From: Litorilituus lipolyticus
Lineage (GTDB): Bacteria > Pseudomonadota > Gammaproteobacteria > Enterobacterales > Alteromonadaceae
Direction: 5' to 3'
Assembly (NCBI RefSeq): GCF_006439335.1
Contig: NZ_SAWY01000013.1
Span: 49,909-113,908, forward strand
Length of the DNA stretch: 64,000 nt
Notes under the pieces: generated by a model
Database searches by the model: none
What the model saw: the letters and a program-made list of their open reading frames with translations, nothing else
What the model was told of the DNA's origin: nothing
Part shown: one piece after another, positions 27,088 to 36,635 of the stretch
Position numbering within the stretch: position 1 is the first letter of the stretch
Layout: every line of letters starts with the position of its first letter
Program-made: the position numbers and the translations under genes

Positions 27088-28653
27088 CTAACTGGTTGCT
27101 TGAGCAGCATTGCTCTCATCTGACACTTGCTTTTGAAGTCGGTAAACCCATTTCGCATAGAGGTATATACCGACACCAGAGATAGCGCCAACCGTAGCAA
27201 TAATATACCAAGCCATACCAATATTATTTGCTTGATACAGCGTATCCGTCATTGTTTGAGCTGATTTGCCCGTAAACTCAACTAAGGTATCAAAGGCTTC
27301 ACCATTTTTAATGGCCGCAACTTGATTAGCTGCCATACCTAGATCTAATAAATAATCACGTGAAAGCAAATCTTTAGAGGCATAGACATCATATAACCAA
27401 GGACCTAATTTCCCCTCTAATGTCCAACCAATACCTTGGGGTAACATAACAAAACCAAGGTACATTGCTTTTTTATCAGCAGGTGCAATGTTACCCATAA
27501 ACTCACCTTTCTTCGGGCTAAGTAACATCTCTCCTAAGCTAAACACGGCAATAGCTACAAGCATTGCCCAAGCCATTGGGGTAAAGCCAGCTAAAAACAT
27601 TGCGATACAACACAGAATACATCCCGCGAGCATGCTACTTAAGATTCTAAATTTCGCTGTCATACCGGCAACAATAAAACAGGTAGTTGCAATCATAATG
27701 AAGTTAACACTCATCATATATTCAGGCATTACTTTGGTACCTGCATGGTTTAAGCCTAATAGGCCAATCCAGATTGGGTTTTGTGTACCACCTGCACCAA
27801 ATAAATCGGTTACGATTGTGCTAGTGTTAACCCAATCTTCAATATGCTTTGGCAATACGTCAAACATAGCATTAAACATGAACCAAAAGCCTGAAAAGGC
27901 AAACATATAACCAAGTACTAAAGGCTTAGTTGCTTCTCTAAAGGCTTCTTTCCACAAAGCATTTTGTTTTACTTCACCTGATTTGATTTTCTTTTTATGG
28001 GCTAAGCGCTCTTCTCTACCTGGCTCTTTATACATTAACAATAAAATGAAATTTAACGAGATAATGGCTGCACAGGTATAAAATAGAGAGTTCCAACTAA
28101 GTTGACGTAATTGCACCGCAATTAACGGTCCTAACCAGCCACCAATATTTACTAACTGATAAAAGATGCCCCACGCCATGGTACTGGTCTCTCGTTTTAC
28201 CGACTTAACCATAGTGCCTTGTATACCGGGTTTAAAAATACCCGTACCAAAGGCAAGTAACATAGCCCCCATAGTGAAACCTAAAAATGAAGGAAACATT
28301 GCCATAGTTAAATAGGCGGCAATTTTTATCACCGTTGAAATAGCAATGGTTTCTTTATAACCGATACGATCTGCGGTACCACCGAGTAAGATAGGAATAA
28401 ATGTTTGTGTTAAGGCAAAAATAAACATGATGGTACCATAATCGCTCATGGTTAAGCCTAAACCACCTTTGGAAACTGCATCTGTTGCATATAAACTTGC
28501 ACTGGCTTTAACACCGTAATAGGCAACACGCTCTACTATTTCCATGCCTCCAACTAGCCAGAAAATATAACCTAAGCTTAAAATCGAAGCCCACAAACCG
28601 AGCTGTTTAACATCTTTTAAGTCATTTTCTGCATATTTATTATTTTGACTCAC
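27088..28653 (-). CDS. POT/PTR-like proton-dependent peptide transporter (MFS)
   Basis: A 521-residue inner-membrane transporter with about 12-14 hydrophobic segments. The first helix contains EIVERVAYYGVKA, the E-x-x-E-R-x-x-Y-Y-G proton-coupling signature of peptide transporters (POT/PTR2). A second family-like block is MLLAFGTGIFKPGIQGTMV near residue 135, matching the GTGLFKPN-type motif. Sequence in the second half is divergent from DtpA-like members, so the substrate may not be a plain di- or tripeptide. It is flanked on the same strand by the M1 aminopeptidase and the DUF885 lipoprotein, supporting peptide uptake, but each gene has its own terminator. Confidence 0.85.
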   Translation of the reverse strand: MSQNNKYAENDLKDVKQLGLWASILSLGYIFWLVGGMEIVERVAYYGVKASASLYATDAVSKGGLGLTMSDYGTIMFIFALTQTFIPILLGGTADRIGYKETIAISTVIKIAAYLTMAMFPSFLGFTMGAMLLAFGTGIFKPGIQGTMVKSVKRETSTMAWGIFYQLVNIGGWLGPLIAVQLRQLSWNSLFYTCAAIISLNFILLLMYKEPGREERLAHKKKIKSGEVKQNALWKEAFREATKPLVLGYMFAFSGFWFMFNAMFDVLPKHIEDWVNTSTIVTDLFGAGGTQNPIWIGLLGLNHAGTKVMPEYMMSVNFIMIATTCFIVAGMTAKFRILSSMLAGCILCCIAMFLAGFTPMAWAMLVAIAVFSLGEMLLSPKKGEFMGNIAPADKKAMYLGFVMLPQGIGWTLEGKLGPWLYDVYASKDLLSRDYLLDLGMAANQVAAIKNGEAFDTLVEFTGKSAQTMTDTLYQANNIGMAWYIIATVGAISGVGIYLYAKWVYRLQKQVSDESNAAQATS

Positions 28654-28703
28654 TTAAACACCTTTTATTAACTTTTTTAAAATCGCATGCAATATACATT
28701 AAA

Positions 28704-28743
28704 AACAAAAAAAAGCACAGTTGTGATTAAACAACTGGCTTTT
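28704..28743 (-). terminator. Terminator of the DUF885 gene
   Basis: AAAAGCACAGTTGT at 28711-28724 pairs with ACAACTGGCTTTT at 28731-28743 with one mismatch, followed on the minus strand by an eight-base T-run. It lies about 55 bp after the stop and before the transporter gene. Confidence 0.82.
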
Positions 28744-28798
28744 CTATCTTCCCCTGATAGTAAGATTGAGGAGATTACTTCAGCTTTTTTAATGCTTA

Positions 28799-30709
28799 CT
28801 ACTTAGCAATAGAATTAATCCACGCACTAACATTTTTATCTAAAACATCCATAGGAACAGCACCGCCTAATAAAACAACATCATGAAACTCATTCAGTTT
28901 AAATTTATCACCTAAGGCTTTTTGGGCTTTGTCTCGTAAACTTAAAATCTTAAGCATACCTAATTTGTAACCAAGTGCCTGTCCTGGCCAAACCATGTAA
29001 CGTTCAATCTCAGAAGTTACATCAGATTCTGCTGAACCGGTTTTTTCACTCATGTAGCTGATCGCCTGTTCACGCGTCCAGCGTTTATCATGAATACCAG
29101 TATCTACAACTAATCTAACAGCCCTAAAGAGTTCAGCTTGTAAACGGCCCAAATTACCAAAAGGATCGTTCTCATACATACCTAACTCGTAAGCGACTTG
29201 TTCAGAATAAAGTGCCCAGCCTTCTATATAAGTGTTATATGGAGCTACTCTGCGTAAAAATGGCATATCGGCTTGCTCCATATTTAACGCTATTTGCCAA
29301 TGATGCCCAGGGTTTGCTTCATGATAAGTTAATGTTTTTAAAGAAAACTTAGGATTTGCTTTCATATCTCTAAGGTTTATCCAATACACACCTGGTTTAC
29401 TACCATCAATAGCTGGAGCAGTATATTGGCCACCCGACGCACCATCTTGCACCTCAACAGGAAATGCTTTTACTTCAACATCATATTTGGGAACTGAGGT
29501 AAATACTGGCGCCATTTTCGTAGTAATTTCGGCGATATAACCGTTTAAATCACTCAGCAATTCTGCACGACCTGCATCAGAGTCTTCATATAAGAAGCGA
29601 GCTTCTTCATTTAGTGAAACCATACGTTCACCAACACTGCCTTTGCTATAACCTTGAGCGACTAATATGGTATCCATTTCTCTTGAAATACGATTAACTT
29701 CATCAACACCTATTTGGTGAATTTCACTAGCACTTAATTCACTATCTCCCAGCTGTTTAATTGCATCTTGATAATAAGCAGCACCATTAGGTTGTGCCCA
29801 TATACCAGACTCGTCTCGTCCTTTGTCCAATAATGCTTTGGTCGCCACAGTAGCAAGCTCAAACGCTGGATATACAACGTCGGCAACTGCCGCTGTCGCT
29901 TTTGAAATTAATTCTTCTTTTCTTTTATCAGTTAAGTCAGGCACCGATTGTAATTTTTCTTTAAACACTTTAACAAAGACATGGCTTTGTGCTGGCACTT
30001 TGACATAGTTAGTTAGGTAGTTTAGCGCCCCTTCAAGGGTTACTTTAGGAGGTAACCAGTTTTGTTTGGCATCAAAAGTCTGTTTATTAACCACACTTTC
30101 TACAACGTCACCAAATTTTTCTAAACGCGTTATATAATCGAGAGCTTGCTGCTCATTAGTTATCGCATGATCGTTTTGCATTGTTCTTGGAATATCAATT
30201 AATGGGCCATTAATTTGATTAATAATAAATGGCGAAAGCCCCATCCAAGTGTCAATAAAACCAATAGTAAAGTTAGGATCACCGGCAAAGTATCGTGTAA
30301 TACTATGCATAACTTGCTGGTTGATTGCAGCCTGCGACGTTTGGTCTGTTAACTCAGCATTAGCTATTTGCTGTGAGATTGAATATAAGTTCTCGCGTAA
30401 TTTTGCTTCTGTTTCAGGGCTAAAATTTTCCATTTTATCATGAGCATAAAATCCAATTTCAGCCTCATTAAGACCATACATAGTGGCAGACAACGCCCTT
30501 TCTTTGAAAACGGTTTCACTTGCATTTTGATAAAGCGAATTTAATGCTGCAACTTTATCCGTTGATTTTTCTTGCTTAGTGCTAACTTGAGTCGCAACAG
30601 AAGATTTCGTTTGTGTTACTTGGCTTTGTGTATTATTTGATTGTTCATTATTACAACCACTTAAAAGCAAAGAAGCTAGTACAGCACTTGCAATGACAGT
30701 ATATTTCAT
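28799..30709 (-). CDS. DUF885 family lipoprotein, putative metallopeptidase
   Basis: A 636-residue exported lipoprotein: the N-terminal hydrophobic segment ends in the lipobox LLLSGC (Cys19), followed by a Q/S/T-rich linker to about residue 50. The body belongs to the DUF885 family. The most conserved element is TYHEANPGHHWQIAL near residue 460, a His-Glu-x-x-x-Gly-His motif that resembles a zinc-peptidase site, and WALYSEQVAYELGMY follows as in relatives. Many related exported enzymes are annotated as dipeptidyl or dipeptide-cleaving peptidases, but the exact activity here is unproven. It is divergent from ygiQ and precedes the peptide transporter and aminopeptidase genes. Confidence 0.87.
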   Translation of the reverse strand: MKYTVIASAVLASLLLSGCNNEQSNNTQSQVTQTKSSVATQVSTKQEKSTDKVAALNSLYQNASETVFKERALSATMYGLNEAEIGFYAHDKMENFSPETEAKLRENLYSISQQIANAELTDQTSQAAINQQVMHSITRYFAGDPNFTIGFIDTWMGLSPFIINQINGPLIDIPRTMQNDHAITNEQQALDYITRLEKFGDVVESVVNKQTFDAKQNWLPPKVTLEGALNYLTNYVKVPAQSHVFVKVFKEKLQSVPDLTDKRKEELISKATAAVADVVYPAFELATVATKALLDKGRDESGIWAQPNGAAYYQDAIKQLGDSELSASEIHQIGVDEVNRISREMDTILVAQGYSKGSVGERMVSLNEEARFLYEDSDAGRAELLSDLNGYIAEITTKMAPVFTSVPKYDVEVKAFPVEVQDGASGGQYTAPAIDGSKPGVYWINLRDMKANPKFSLKTLTYHEANPGHHWQIALNMEQADMPFLRRVAPYNTYIEGWALYSEQVAYELGMYENDPFGNLGRLQAELFRAVRLVVDTGIHDKRWTREQAISYMSEKTGSAESDVTSEIERYMVWPGQALGYKLGMLKILSLRDKAQKALGDKFKLNEFHDVVLLGGAVPMDVLDKNVSAWINSIAK

Positions 30710-30854
30710 CTCTATGACCTATGATGTAGTGAGTATCCAAGTAAACACGGAATTATCACTTGATTTATTTTTATAAGAAATGCTAACTCGATAAAGCAAT
30801 GGTTAGCTATTGTGCTCAAATTAGAGCAAAGCCTTTAAGCAAAGTAAACCTAAA

Positions 30855-30883
30855 TACACAGTTGGTAATCTTTCTGCTATAAT
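30855..30883 (+). promoter_or_regulatory. Extended -10 promoter for the YgiQ gene
   Basis: TATAAT at 30878-30883 is preceded by TGC (extended -10, TGNTATAAT). A weak -35 TACACA sits at 30855-30860 with a 17-bp spacer. It leads about 80 bp to the next ATG. Confidence 0.6.
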
Positions 30884-30964
30884 CGCGCGCTACAATTTAT
30901 TTGTCGTTCTTCGATTTTCGCCTAGTTTACAACGGCGAGATTTTAACAGGTTTAGAGCTATTAC

Positions 30965-33316
30965 ATGACATCATCAACACAACATGCCCTATTTGATTAC
31001 CCTAAATATTGGGCTGAGTGCTACGGCACAGCGCCTTTCTTACCTATGTCTAGAAAGGAAATGGACGAATTGGGTTGGGACAGTTGTGACATTATATTAG
31101 TCACAGGTGACGCCTATGTTGATCATCCTAGCTTTGGTATGGCTATTATTGGCAGAATGTTAGAATCTCAGGGCTTTCGAGTAGGTATTATTGCTCAGCC
31201 AGATTGGCATTCAAAAGATGCGTTCATGCAATTAGGCCAGCCTAACCTATTCTTTGGAGTTACTGCGGGTAACATGGACTCAATGATTAACCGCTACACC
31301 GCAGAAAGGCGGATTCGTCATGATGATGCTTATACGCCAAATGATGAAGGCGGAAAAAGACCTGATCGTGCAGTTACCGTATACACACAACGCTGTAAAG
31401 AAGCGTATAAAGGTGTGCCTGTAATTATTGGCGGAATCGAAGCAAGCTTACGTCGTATCGCCCATTATGACTATTGGTCTGATAAAGTTCGTCGCTCAGT
31501 ATTATTTGATTCAAAAGCAGACCTATTAGTCTACGGAAATGCTGAACGTCCTTTAATCGATATAGCACACCGTATTGCGCGTGGTGAAGAAGTTAACAAA
31601 ATCACTGATGTTCGCGGCAGTGCCTTTTTAACTAAACAAGCTTTACCTGGTTGGAAAGGAATCGACTCTCGCAGTATTGACCGCCCTGGTAAAATTGATC
31701 CTATTCCTAGCCCTTATGAAGAAATAACACCTAATAGGTGTGATAGTAATGACACTAACAAGGTGAGTGAAGTTGAGGCTTTAGCAAAGAAAGACATAAC
31801 CAAAACTCCTCAAGTAATTGATATTTCAGTTTATAAAAATAAATCTTGGCGAGAGAAAGCAAAACCATGGCAAACAACATATATCAATTTACCTACTTTT
31901 GAACAGGTAAAAGATAATAAAATACTCTATGCCCATGCTTCACGTATTTTTCATCAAGAGGTTAACCCAACCTCAGCAAAACCATTAGTTCAACGCCACG
32001 GCGAACGGTTAATTTGGTTAAACCCACCAGCAGAGCCGTTATCCGAAGAAGAAATGGACGGTGTCTTTGGTTTACCATACCAACGTAGACCTCACCCAAC
32101 TTATGGGAACGCAAAAATCCCCGCCTATGACATGATCAAAACTTCCATAAATATTATGCGAGGTTGCTTTGGCGGCTGTACTTTTTGCTCAATTACTGAA
32201 CACGAAGGTCGTATTATTCAAAGTCGATCTCATGAGTCAATTATTAATGAAATTGAAGACATCAAAGAAAAAGTACCAGGATTTACCGGTGTTATTTCTG
32301 ACTTAGGCGGACCTACCGCCAACATGTATCAATTAAATTGTAAAAGTGAAAAAGCCGAAGCAACGTGCCGTAAACCTTCATGTGTATGGCCAACTATTTG
32401 CGGTCATTTAGATACAGATCATACGCCAACCATTGAGCTTTATCGCAAAGCGAGAAAAGTTAAAGGCATTAAAAAAGTGTTGATTGCTTCAGGTGTTCGT
32501 TACGATTTAGCCATTCAAGATCCAGAATATGTCAAAGAATTAGCAAGTCATCATGTCGGTGGCTATTTAAAAATTGCCCCTGAGCATACCGAAGATGGTC
32601 CGTTAAATAATATGATGAAGCCTGGTATGGGCAGTTATCACAAATTTAAAGAATTGTTTGATCATTACTCAAAACTCGCAGGTAAAAAGCAATATTTGAT
32701 CCCGTATTTTATTTCTGCACACCCAGGCACAACCGACAGGGATATGATCAATTTGGCGTTGTGGTTAAAAGAGAATGATTTCAAACTAGATCAAGTACAG
32801 AACTTTTATCCATCACCACTGGCCAATGCAACGACTTTGTATCACACTGAAATAAACTCTTTACGCAACATTACCAGTAAAAACTTAGCTAAAGATGATG
32901 CAAATGTGCCAGTACCTAAAGGCACTATACAACGTCGTTTACATAAAGCGATTCTTCGATACCATGATCCTGCCAACTGGCCATTATTACGTGCAACATT
33001 CAAAAAAATGGGCCTTGCTAATAAACTCATTGGCTCCAAACCTGGTTGTTTAGTGCCAAATGAAACCCGTGCAGAAAAGAATATGCAGCAAGGAAAAGGT
33101 AAAAATAACGCCCATGGTTATAAAACATCACCAGGACAGCAAAGACAAAATAAAGCCAATCAGGGTAGGAATAGTTTCAATAAGAAGCAAAGCCAAGGTA
33201 AGCAAGGCTTAACGCGCTTTAGTGATAATCAATTTTCAAAAGATGACACGCAAAGCCAAACAAAAAATAAGCGCCAAACCGCCAATAAAAAGCGAAAGCC
33301 ATCACGGCATCAATAG
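30965..33316 (+). CDS. ygiQ: YgiQ family radical SAM protein
   Basis: A 783-residue radical S-adenosylmethionine enzyme of the YgiQ family (UPF0313), whose reaction is unknown. The 4Fe-4S binding motif is C401-x3-C405-x2-C408 in [10 protein letters not shown]. The N-terminal domain holds [17 protein letters not shown] and [22 protein letters not shown], hallmark YgiQ blocks. After the radical SAM barrel comes [15 protein letters not shown] with extra cysteines, and the C-terminal 90 residues are lysine/glutamine/asparagine-rich and likely disordered. Length is close to E. coli YgiQ (739). A strong terminator follows at 33340. It stands alone and is divergent from the DUF885 gene. Confidence 0.95.
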   Translation: MTSSTQHALFDYPKYWAECYGTAPFLPMSRKEMDELGWDSCDIILVTGDAYVDHPSFGMAIIGRMLESQGFRVGIIAQPDWHSKDAFMQLGQPNLFFGVTAGNMDSMINRYTAERRIRHDDAYTPNDEGGKRPDRAVTVYTQRCKEAYKGVPVIIGGIEASLRRIAHYDYWSDKVRRSVLFDSKADLLVYGNAERPLIDIAHRIARGEEVNKITDVRGSAFLTKQALPGWKGIDSRSIDRPGKIDPIPSPYEEITPNRCDSNDTNKVSEVEALAKKDITKTPQVIDISVYKNKSWREKAKPWQTTYINLPTFEQVKDNKILYAHASRIFHQEVNPTSAKPLVQRHGERLIWLNPPAEPLSEEEMDGVFGLPYQRRPHPTYGNAKIPAYDMIKTSINIMRGCFGGCTFCSITEHEGRIIQSRSHESIINEIEDIKEKVPGFTGVISDLGGPTANMYQLNCKSEKAEATCRKPSCVWPTICGHLDTDHTPTIELYRKARKVKGIKKVLIASGVRYDLAIQDPEYVKELASHHVGGYLKIAPEHTEDGPLNNMMKPGMGSYHKFKELFDHYSKLAGKKQYLIPYFISAHPGTTDRDMINLALWLKENDFKLDQVQNFYPSPLANATTLYHTEINSLRNITSKNLAKDDANVPVPKGTIQRRLHKAILRYHDPANWPLLRATFKKMGLANKLIGSKPGCLVPNETRAEKNMQQGKGKNNAHGYKTSPGQQRQNKANQGRNSFNKKQSQGKQGLTRFSDNQFSKDDTQSQTKNKRQTANKKRKPSRHQ

Positions 33317-33339
33317 GCAGAAAACAATACTGACTTCAT

Positions 33340-33386
33340 AAAAAGAGCTTAAGTTAAGCTATTTACGCTTACTTTAAGCTCTTTTT
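33340..33386 (+). terminator. Terminator of the YgiQ gene
   Basis: AAAAAGAGCTTAAGT pairs with ACTTTAAGCTCTTTTT (one bulge) around a 16-base loop, ending in a T-run. It lies 24 bp past the stop. Confidence 0.82.
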
Positions 33387-33400
33387 ACATTGTCTATATA

Positions 33401-33577
33401 CTTAACCTCAACTCAGGATAAGAAATTAGCGAGCTATTTGAAATGTGCTTAAATTTAGATTTATCATGATTCTAGCTTGGCAATTTGTCTTAATAAAAGG
33501 CAAACTAACTTAACACTGTAGTAAGGAAAATAATCTGCTAGAAAACAAGTTATTATACCGAGTTGAGCTTACTTAGG
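33401..33577. repeat. MITE-like intergenic repeat, copy B
   Basis: About 177 bp, homologous to copy A at 3123-3327. Left end TTAACCTCAACTCAGGATAA (33402-33421) roughly mirrors the right end CCGAGTTGAGCTTACTTA (33558-33575). Shared interior blocks occur in the same order, including TTCTAGCTTG, CTTAAT, AAGGCAAA and GCTAGAAAA. The right end again overlaps the stop codon of a minus-strand gene, here the M20 hydrolase. Confidence 0.75.
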
Positions 33578-34904
33578 TTTTCGTCTGATTAAACAGTCCT
33601 AAAGCACTCGCTGTCATCGCTCTAACCCCGGTTTCTATCGCCAAGGGATAATCTGGCGCAAATTTACTAGAATGCAAAGAAGGTAAACTTTCACCCGTTT
33701 TCTTACTACGTTTATGTTGCTCAGGATTAACGCCCCCTAGCCAAAAAATAGTAATAGGTATATTTTCATCTGTTCTCCCATAAAGACCAAAATCTTCACC
33801 AGCCATTACAGGGTCACTTTTTTCTACTTTTTCGCTGCCTAACTCTTGTTCGATAAATTGTTGAACATTCACGGCTAATTTAGGGTCGTTAAACGTCGAA
33901 GGAATAGACTCCTCCTCATGAACATGGACTTTTGGATATAAATCTTCAGGCAAACCTGTACTTAGGGCTATACCCTTACTTATGCGTTTGATTGCAGAAA
34001 TTTGTTGATTTCTCACTGCACGATCATAAGAGCGAAGTGTTAGCTGTAATTTCACTTCATTTGAAATAATATTATGCTTAGAGCCACCGTGAATAGAGCC
34101 TACGGTAATAACAGAAGGTTTCAACGGTGAAACTTCTCGGCTGTTAATCGTTTGTAATGCTAATACTAAACGCGCAGCTATAACCACAGGATCAATAGTC
34201 TTATGGGGATAAGCGCCGTGACCTCCTTTACCTTTAACCAAAATATCAACAGAGTCGACGTTTGCCAGTGCATAACCTGGTGCAATAGCAACCTTACCTG
34301 CTTCAACAGAAGCACTAACATGTAAACCCAAAACATGATCTGGTTTAGCAAACTGCGAATATAAGCCCTCTTTCAGCATTGCCTTAGCACCAGCCCCCAC
34401 CTCTTCAGCAGGTTGAGCAACCATCATCAGTGTACCCTGCCAGCTTTCCTTAGCTTTAACTAACTGCTCTGCCGTACCAATAAAGCTGGTCATGTGGATA
34501 TCATGGCCACAGCCATGCATCACTCCCACTTTATTATTATGCTGATCAAGTGTGGTCACTTTGGACGCATAAGGTTTACCTGTTTGCTCAGTAATAGGCA
34601 AACCATCGGTATCAGTTCGAATCATCACCGTTGGCCCATTACCATTTTTATATATGCCAACAACACCAAAACCACCTACATTCGTTGATACTTTAAAACC
34701 CAATTGACTGAGCTCTTTCGCTAAAATTTTTCCTGTTTTCTCTTCATGCAACGATAACTCAGGTGCTTGATGAAGCTGTAAATATAACTGCTCTAATTTT
34801 GATAAATTATCACTCACACTAAGCTTTAAGGTACTTGCATGACTCTGATAACTAGCTAGCATTATTGCGAAGCCCGTAGATAAGCATACTTTAAATTTTT
34901 TCAT
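33573..34904 (-). CDS. Exported M20-family amidohydrolase
   Basis: A 443-residue zinc amidohydrolase of the M20D (hippurate hydrolase / IAA-amino acid hydrolase) group, which splits N-acyl amino acids or related amides. A signal peptide is evident (cleavage near SHAST). Motifs: LHQAPELSLHEEKTG, the metal-site block MHGCGHDIHMTSFIG near 134-148, PAEEVGAGAKAMLKEGL near 170-186, a dimerisation/lid stretch KGKGGHGAYPHKTIDPV, and VMAGEDFGLYG near the end. All catalytic positions I can judge are kept. Its stop codon lies in the end of a repeat element. Together with nearby peptidases it suggests degradation of external peptides or acyl amino acids. Confidence 0.92.
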   Translation of the reverse strand: MKKFKVCLSTGFAIMLASYQSHASTLKLSVSDNLSKLEQLYLQLHQAPELSLHEEKTGKILAKELSQLGFKVSTNVGGFGVVGIYKNGNGPTVMIRTDTDGLPITEQTGKPYASKVTTLDQHNNKVGVMHGCGHDIHMTSFIGTAEQLVKAKESWQGTLMMVAQPAEEVGAGAKAMLKEGLYSQFAKPDHVLGLHVSASVEAGKVAIAPGYALANVDSVDILVKGKGGHGAYPHKTIDPVVIAARLVLALQTINSREVSPLKPSVITVGSIHGGSKHNIISNEVKLQLTLRSYDRAVRNQQISAIKRISKGIALSTGLPEDLYPKVHVHEEESIPSTFNDPKLAVNVQQFIEQELGSEKVEKSDPVMAGEDFGLYGRTDENIPITIFWLGGVNPEQHKRSKKTGESLPSLHSSKFAPDYPLAIETGVRAMTASALGLFNQTKT

Positions 34905-35010
34905 TCAATTCAGACCTGTGTTGTTTTACTATTTTTATTGATTCTCAAGTGTTAATTACATTACCACAATCAAAAAATAATATATTCATCAAGTTATCAT
35001 TGATATATAG

Positions 35011-35048
35011 AAAAAAAGCTCAATTTGCCTTACAAATTGAGCTTTTTA
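35011..35048 (-). terminator. Terminator of the CBS-domain gene
   Basis: 15-bp perfect stem AAAAAGCTCAATTTG / CAAATTGAGCTTTTT with a five-base loop; T-run on the minus strand; 18 bp past the stop. Confidence 0.88.
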
Positions 35049-35065
35049 TATTGATACTAAATCGT

Positions 35066-35506
35066 TTACATAGCTGCATGTTCCTTATCAAGGGCTAAAG
35101 TCGCTCGTCTATGAGTATCAAATGCTTGTAACACCTCATTTCGACTAATTGTCCCTAGTAAAGTCCCTTCTTCATCAACCACAGGGTACAATTTAGGTTT
35201 ACTTTTGAGCATTCCTTGAGCAAGCTCCAAAATTGAATCATAAGGTTTAACCGACAGTACTTCTTTTCGCATGATATCGCTTACATAAGCCGTTAACTCA
35301 TTGTAGTAAATTGTATCTAGCATTTTTGAAAGCACATCGCTTTCTGAAATAAACCCTAATAATTTATGATTATGATCTATCACAGGTCCACCAATTTGCT
35401 TCGTCTTTAAAAATCGTAACGACGCATCAACCAATGCCATTTCTGGTGTAAAAGTAATTGGGTAGTGGTTCATATATTCTTGTACTTTTAATGACTCCAT
35501 CATCAT
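35066..35506 (-). CDS. Two-CBS-domain protein
   Basis: A 146-residue protein formed of a pair of CBS domains (a Bateman module, about residues 8-65 and 75-132), which bind adenine nucleotides and usually regulate a partner. Visible CBS marks are VQEYMNHYPITFTPEMALVDASLRFLKTKQIGGPVIDHNHKLLGFISESDVL and VSDIMRKEVLSVKPYDSILELAQGMLKSKPKLYPVVDEEGTLLGTISRNEVL. There is no extra domain, so it must act on another protein or serve as an energy sensor. It is a single gene with its own terminator. Three ATG codons (residues 1-3) are possible starts with no effect on the product beyond two residues. Confidence 0.92.
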   Translation of the reverse strand: MMMESLKVQEYMNHYPITFTPEMALVDASLRFLKTKQIGGPVIDHNHKLLGFISESDVLSKMLDTIYYNELTAYVSDIMRKEVLSVKPYDSILELAQGMLKSKPKLYPVVDEEGTLLGTISRNEVLQAFDTHRRATLALDKEHAAM

Positions 35507-35734
35507 TCCCTAGCTAATTTAAAGCAAGTTTCTTCAAAACAACATCTCTATATGTAAATGTAGATAAAGCCTAGCAAAAAGACCAGTTTTTCATAAATTT
35601 ATTAACTTATCGGCAAACCTTAAAGTAAAAGTAAATTATTTTTGACTGTTAACTACATGACTCAAGAGTAAAAACAACTTTCTATTCTATAAAGATGTAC
35701 TATTATAGCCGCCTGTATTATTTATAAATAATGG

Positions 35735-36334
35735 ATGTTTATTATGTCTAAGTCTCAATGTACTGGCTGTAGTCACATAATCAATGGTTCTGTCAGACAC
35801 TGCCCAATGTGCGGCTCAACAATGAAAATTGTAAGAGAGTCTAATGAAAGGAATTGCCCCAGATGCCGACATCCATTAGAAATACACCAATACAATAAAT
35901 ATCAGCTTGATAGATGTACAAATTGCGAGGGACTTTGGGTAGAGCCAGAAAAATTTACTGTTTTAACCAGTGAGTTTGATGTTTACCGTGATGAAACATC
36001 TGATCCTAATTACATCAAAAAGCCTACTCCAAAAGCTGAAGCTTACCTACCTTGTGCTTGCTGCGAAAAATTAATGACTCGAAAAAACTTTAAAGCCATT
36101 TCTGGCGTTATTATCGATAGTTGCATTCATTGTGGTATTTGGCTTGATAAAGGTGAACTGAAACAAATCCGTAGTTTTGTCGCCAGCGGTGGGCTGGATA
36201 AAGCACAAGATAGAAACATTGAGCGTAACAAAGATAATATTGATGTGTTGAATGATAGGGTATCTGACTTAGAAATGATGGAAAAAATGCTGAACAAGTT
36301 TAGCCCCAAACGGATATTCTTTCGAGGCTTTTAA
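35735..36334 (+). CDS. Zinc-ribbon (TFIIB-type) protein
   Basis: A 199-residue protein with paired CxxC motifs: CTGC/CPMC (about 9-26), CPRC/CTNC (about 41-64, in NCPRCRHPLEIHQYNKYQLDRCTNCEGLWVE) and CACC/CIHC (about 112-138, ending CIHCGIWLDKGEL). The second and third pairs are zf-TFIIB domains, in which GxW(L/V)(D/E) after the last cysteine is typical. The C-terminal 50 residues look helical and basic. Function is unknown; such proteins may bind metal or other proteins. It starts ATG 35735, with an internal ATG at 35744 (residue 4) as an alternative. No operon partner. Confidence 0.8.
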   Translation: MFIMSKSQCTGCSHIINGSVRHCPMCGSTMKIVRESNERNCPRCRHPLEIHQYNKYQLDRCTNCEGLWVEPEKFTVLTSEFDVYRDETSDPNYIKKPTPKAEAYLPCACCEKLMTRKNFKAISGVIIDSCIHCGIWLDKGELKQIRSFVASGGLDKAQDRNIERNKDNIDVLNDRVSDLEMMEKMLNKFSPKRIFFRGF

Positions 36335-36573
36335 CTTAACATTTGGCAATTCAGTGGAACTTCTTTGGCAGCTATATTTTATCTAGTCAAGTGAGCTATT
36401 AGTATTAATAGCTTATCTTTAAGCCTTTATTCGCGTATTCTTATCCCATCAGTTAAGCTTCTGCTATAAATTCTCTTAAAATTCATCAACCTAACTGTCA
36501 GTAATTTTTACACTTAAAAAACACTATAACCTAATAAAAAATAAAAACATATATAATTCAACATGGTACACAT

Positions 36574-36590
36574 TTGGCTTAATAATTGCT
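36574..36590 (+). promoter_or_regulatory. Sigma-54 (-24/-12) promoter of the PEP-CTERM gene
   Basis: TTGGCTTAATAATTGCT has TGGC-N7-TTGC, the exact spacing of RpoN promoters (consensus TGGCACN5TTGC). It lies 45 bp before the PEP-CTERM start codon, within a 301-bp gene-free stretch that otherwise shows only AT-rich sequence. PEP-CTERM genes are known to be commonly RpoN/PrsR-controlled. Confidence 0.72.
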
Positions 36591-36635
36591 GAATTGTAGC
36601 TGATAAGTATTAATTCAAATGGAGTTATAAAAAAA

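Noticed and set aside
27488..27910. Open frame of 140 codons on the plus strand
   Set aside because: It is antisense to the POT transporter, which has clear family motifs; no ribosome site or recognisable product.
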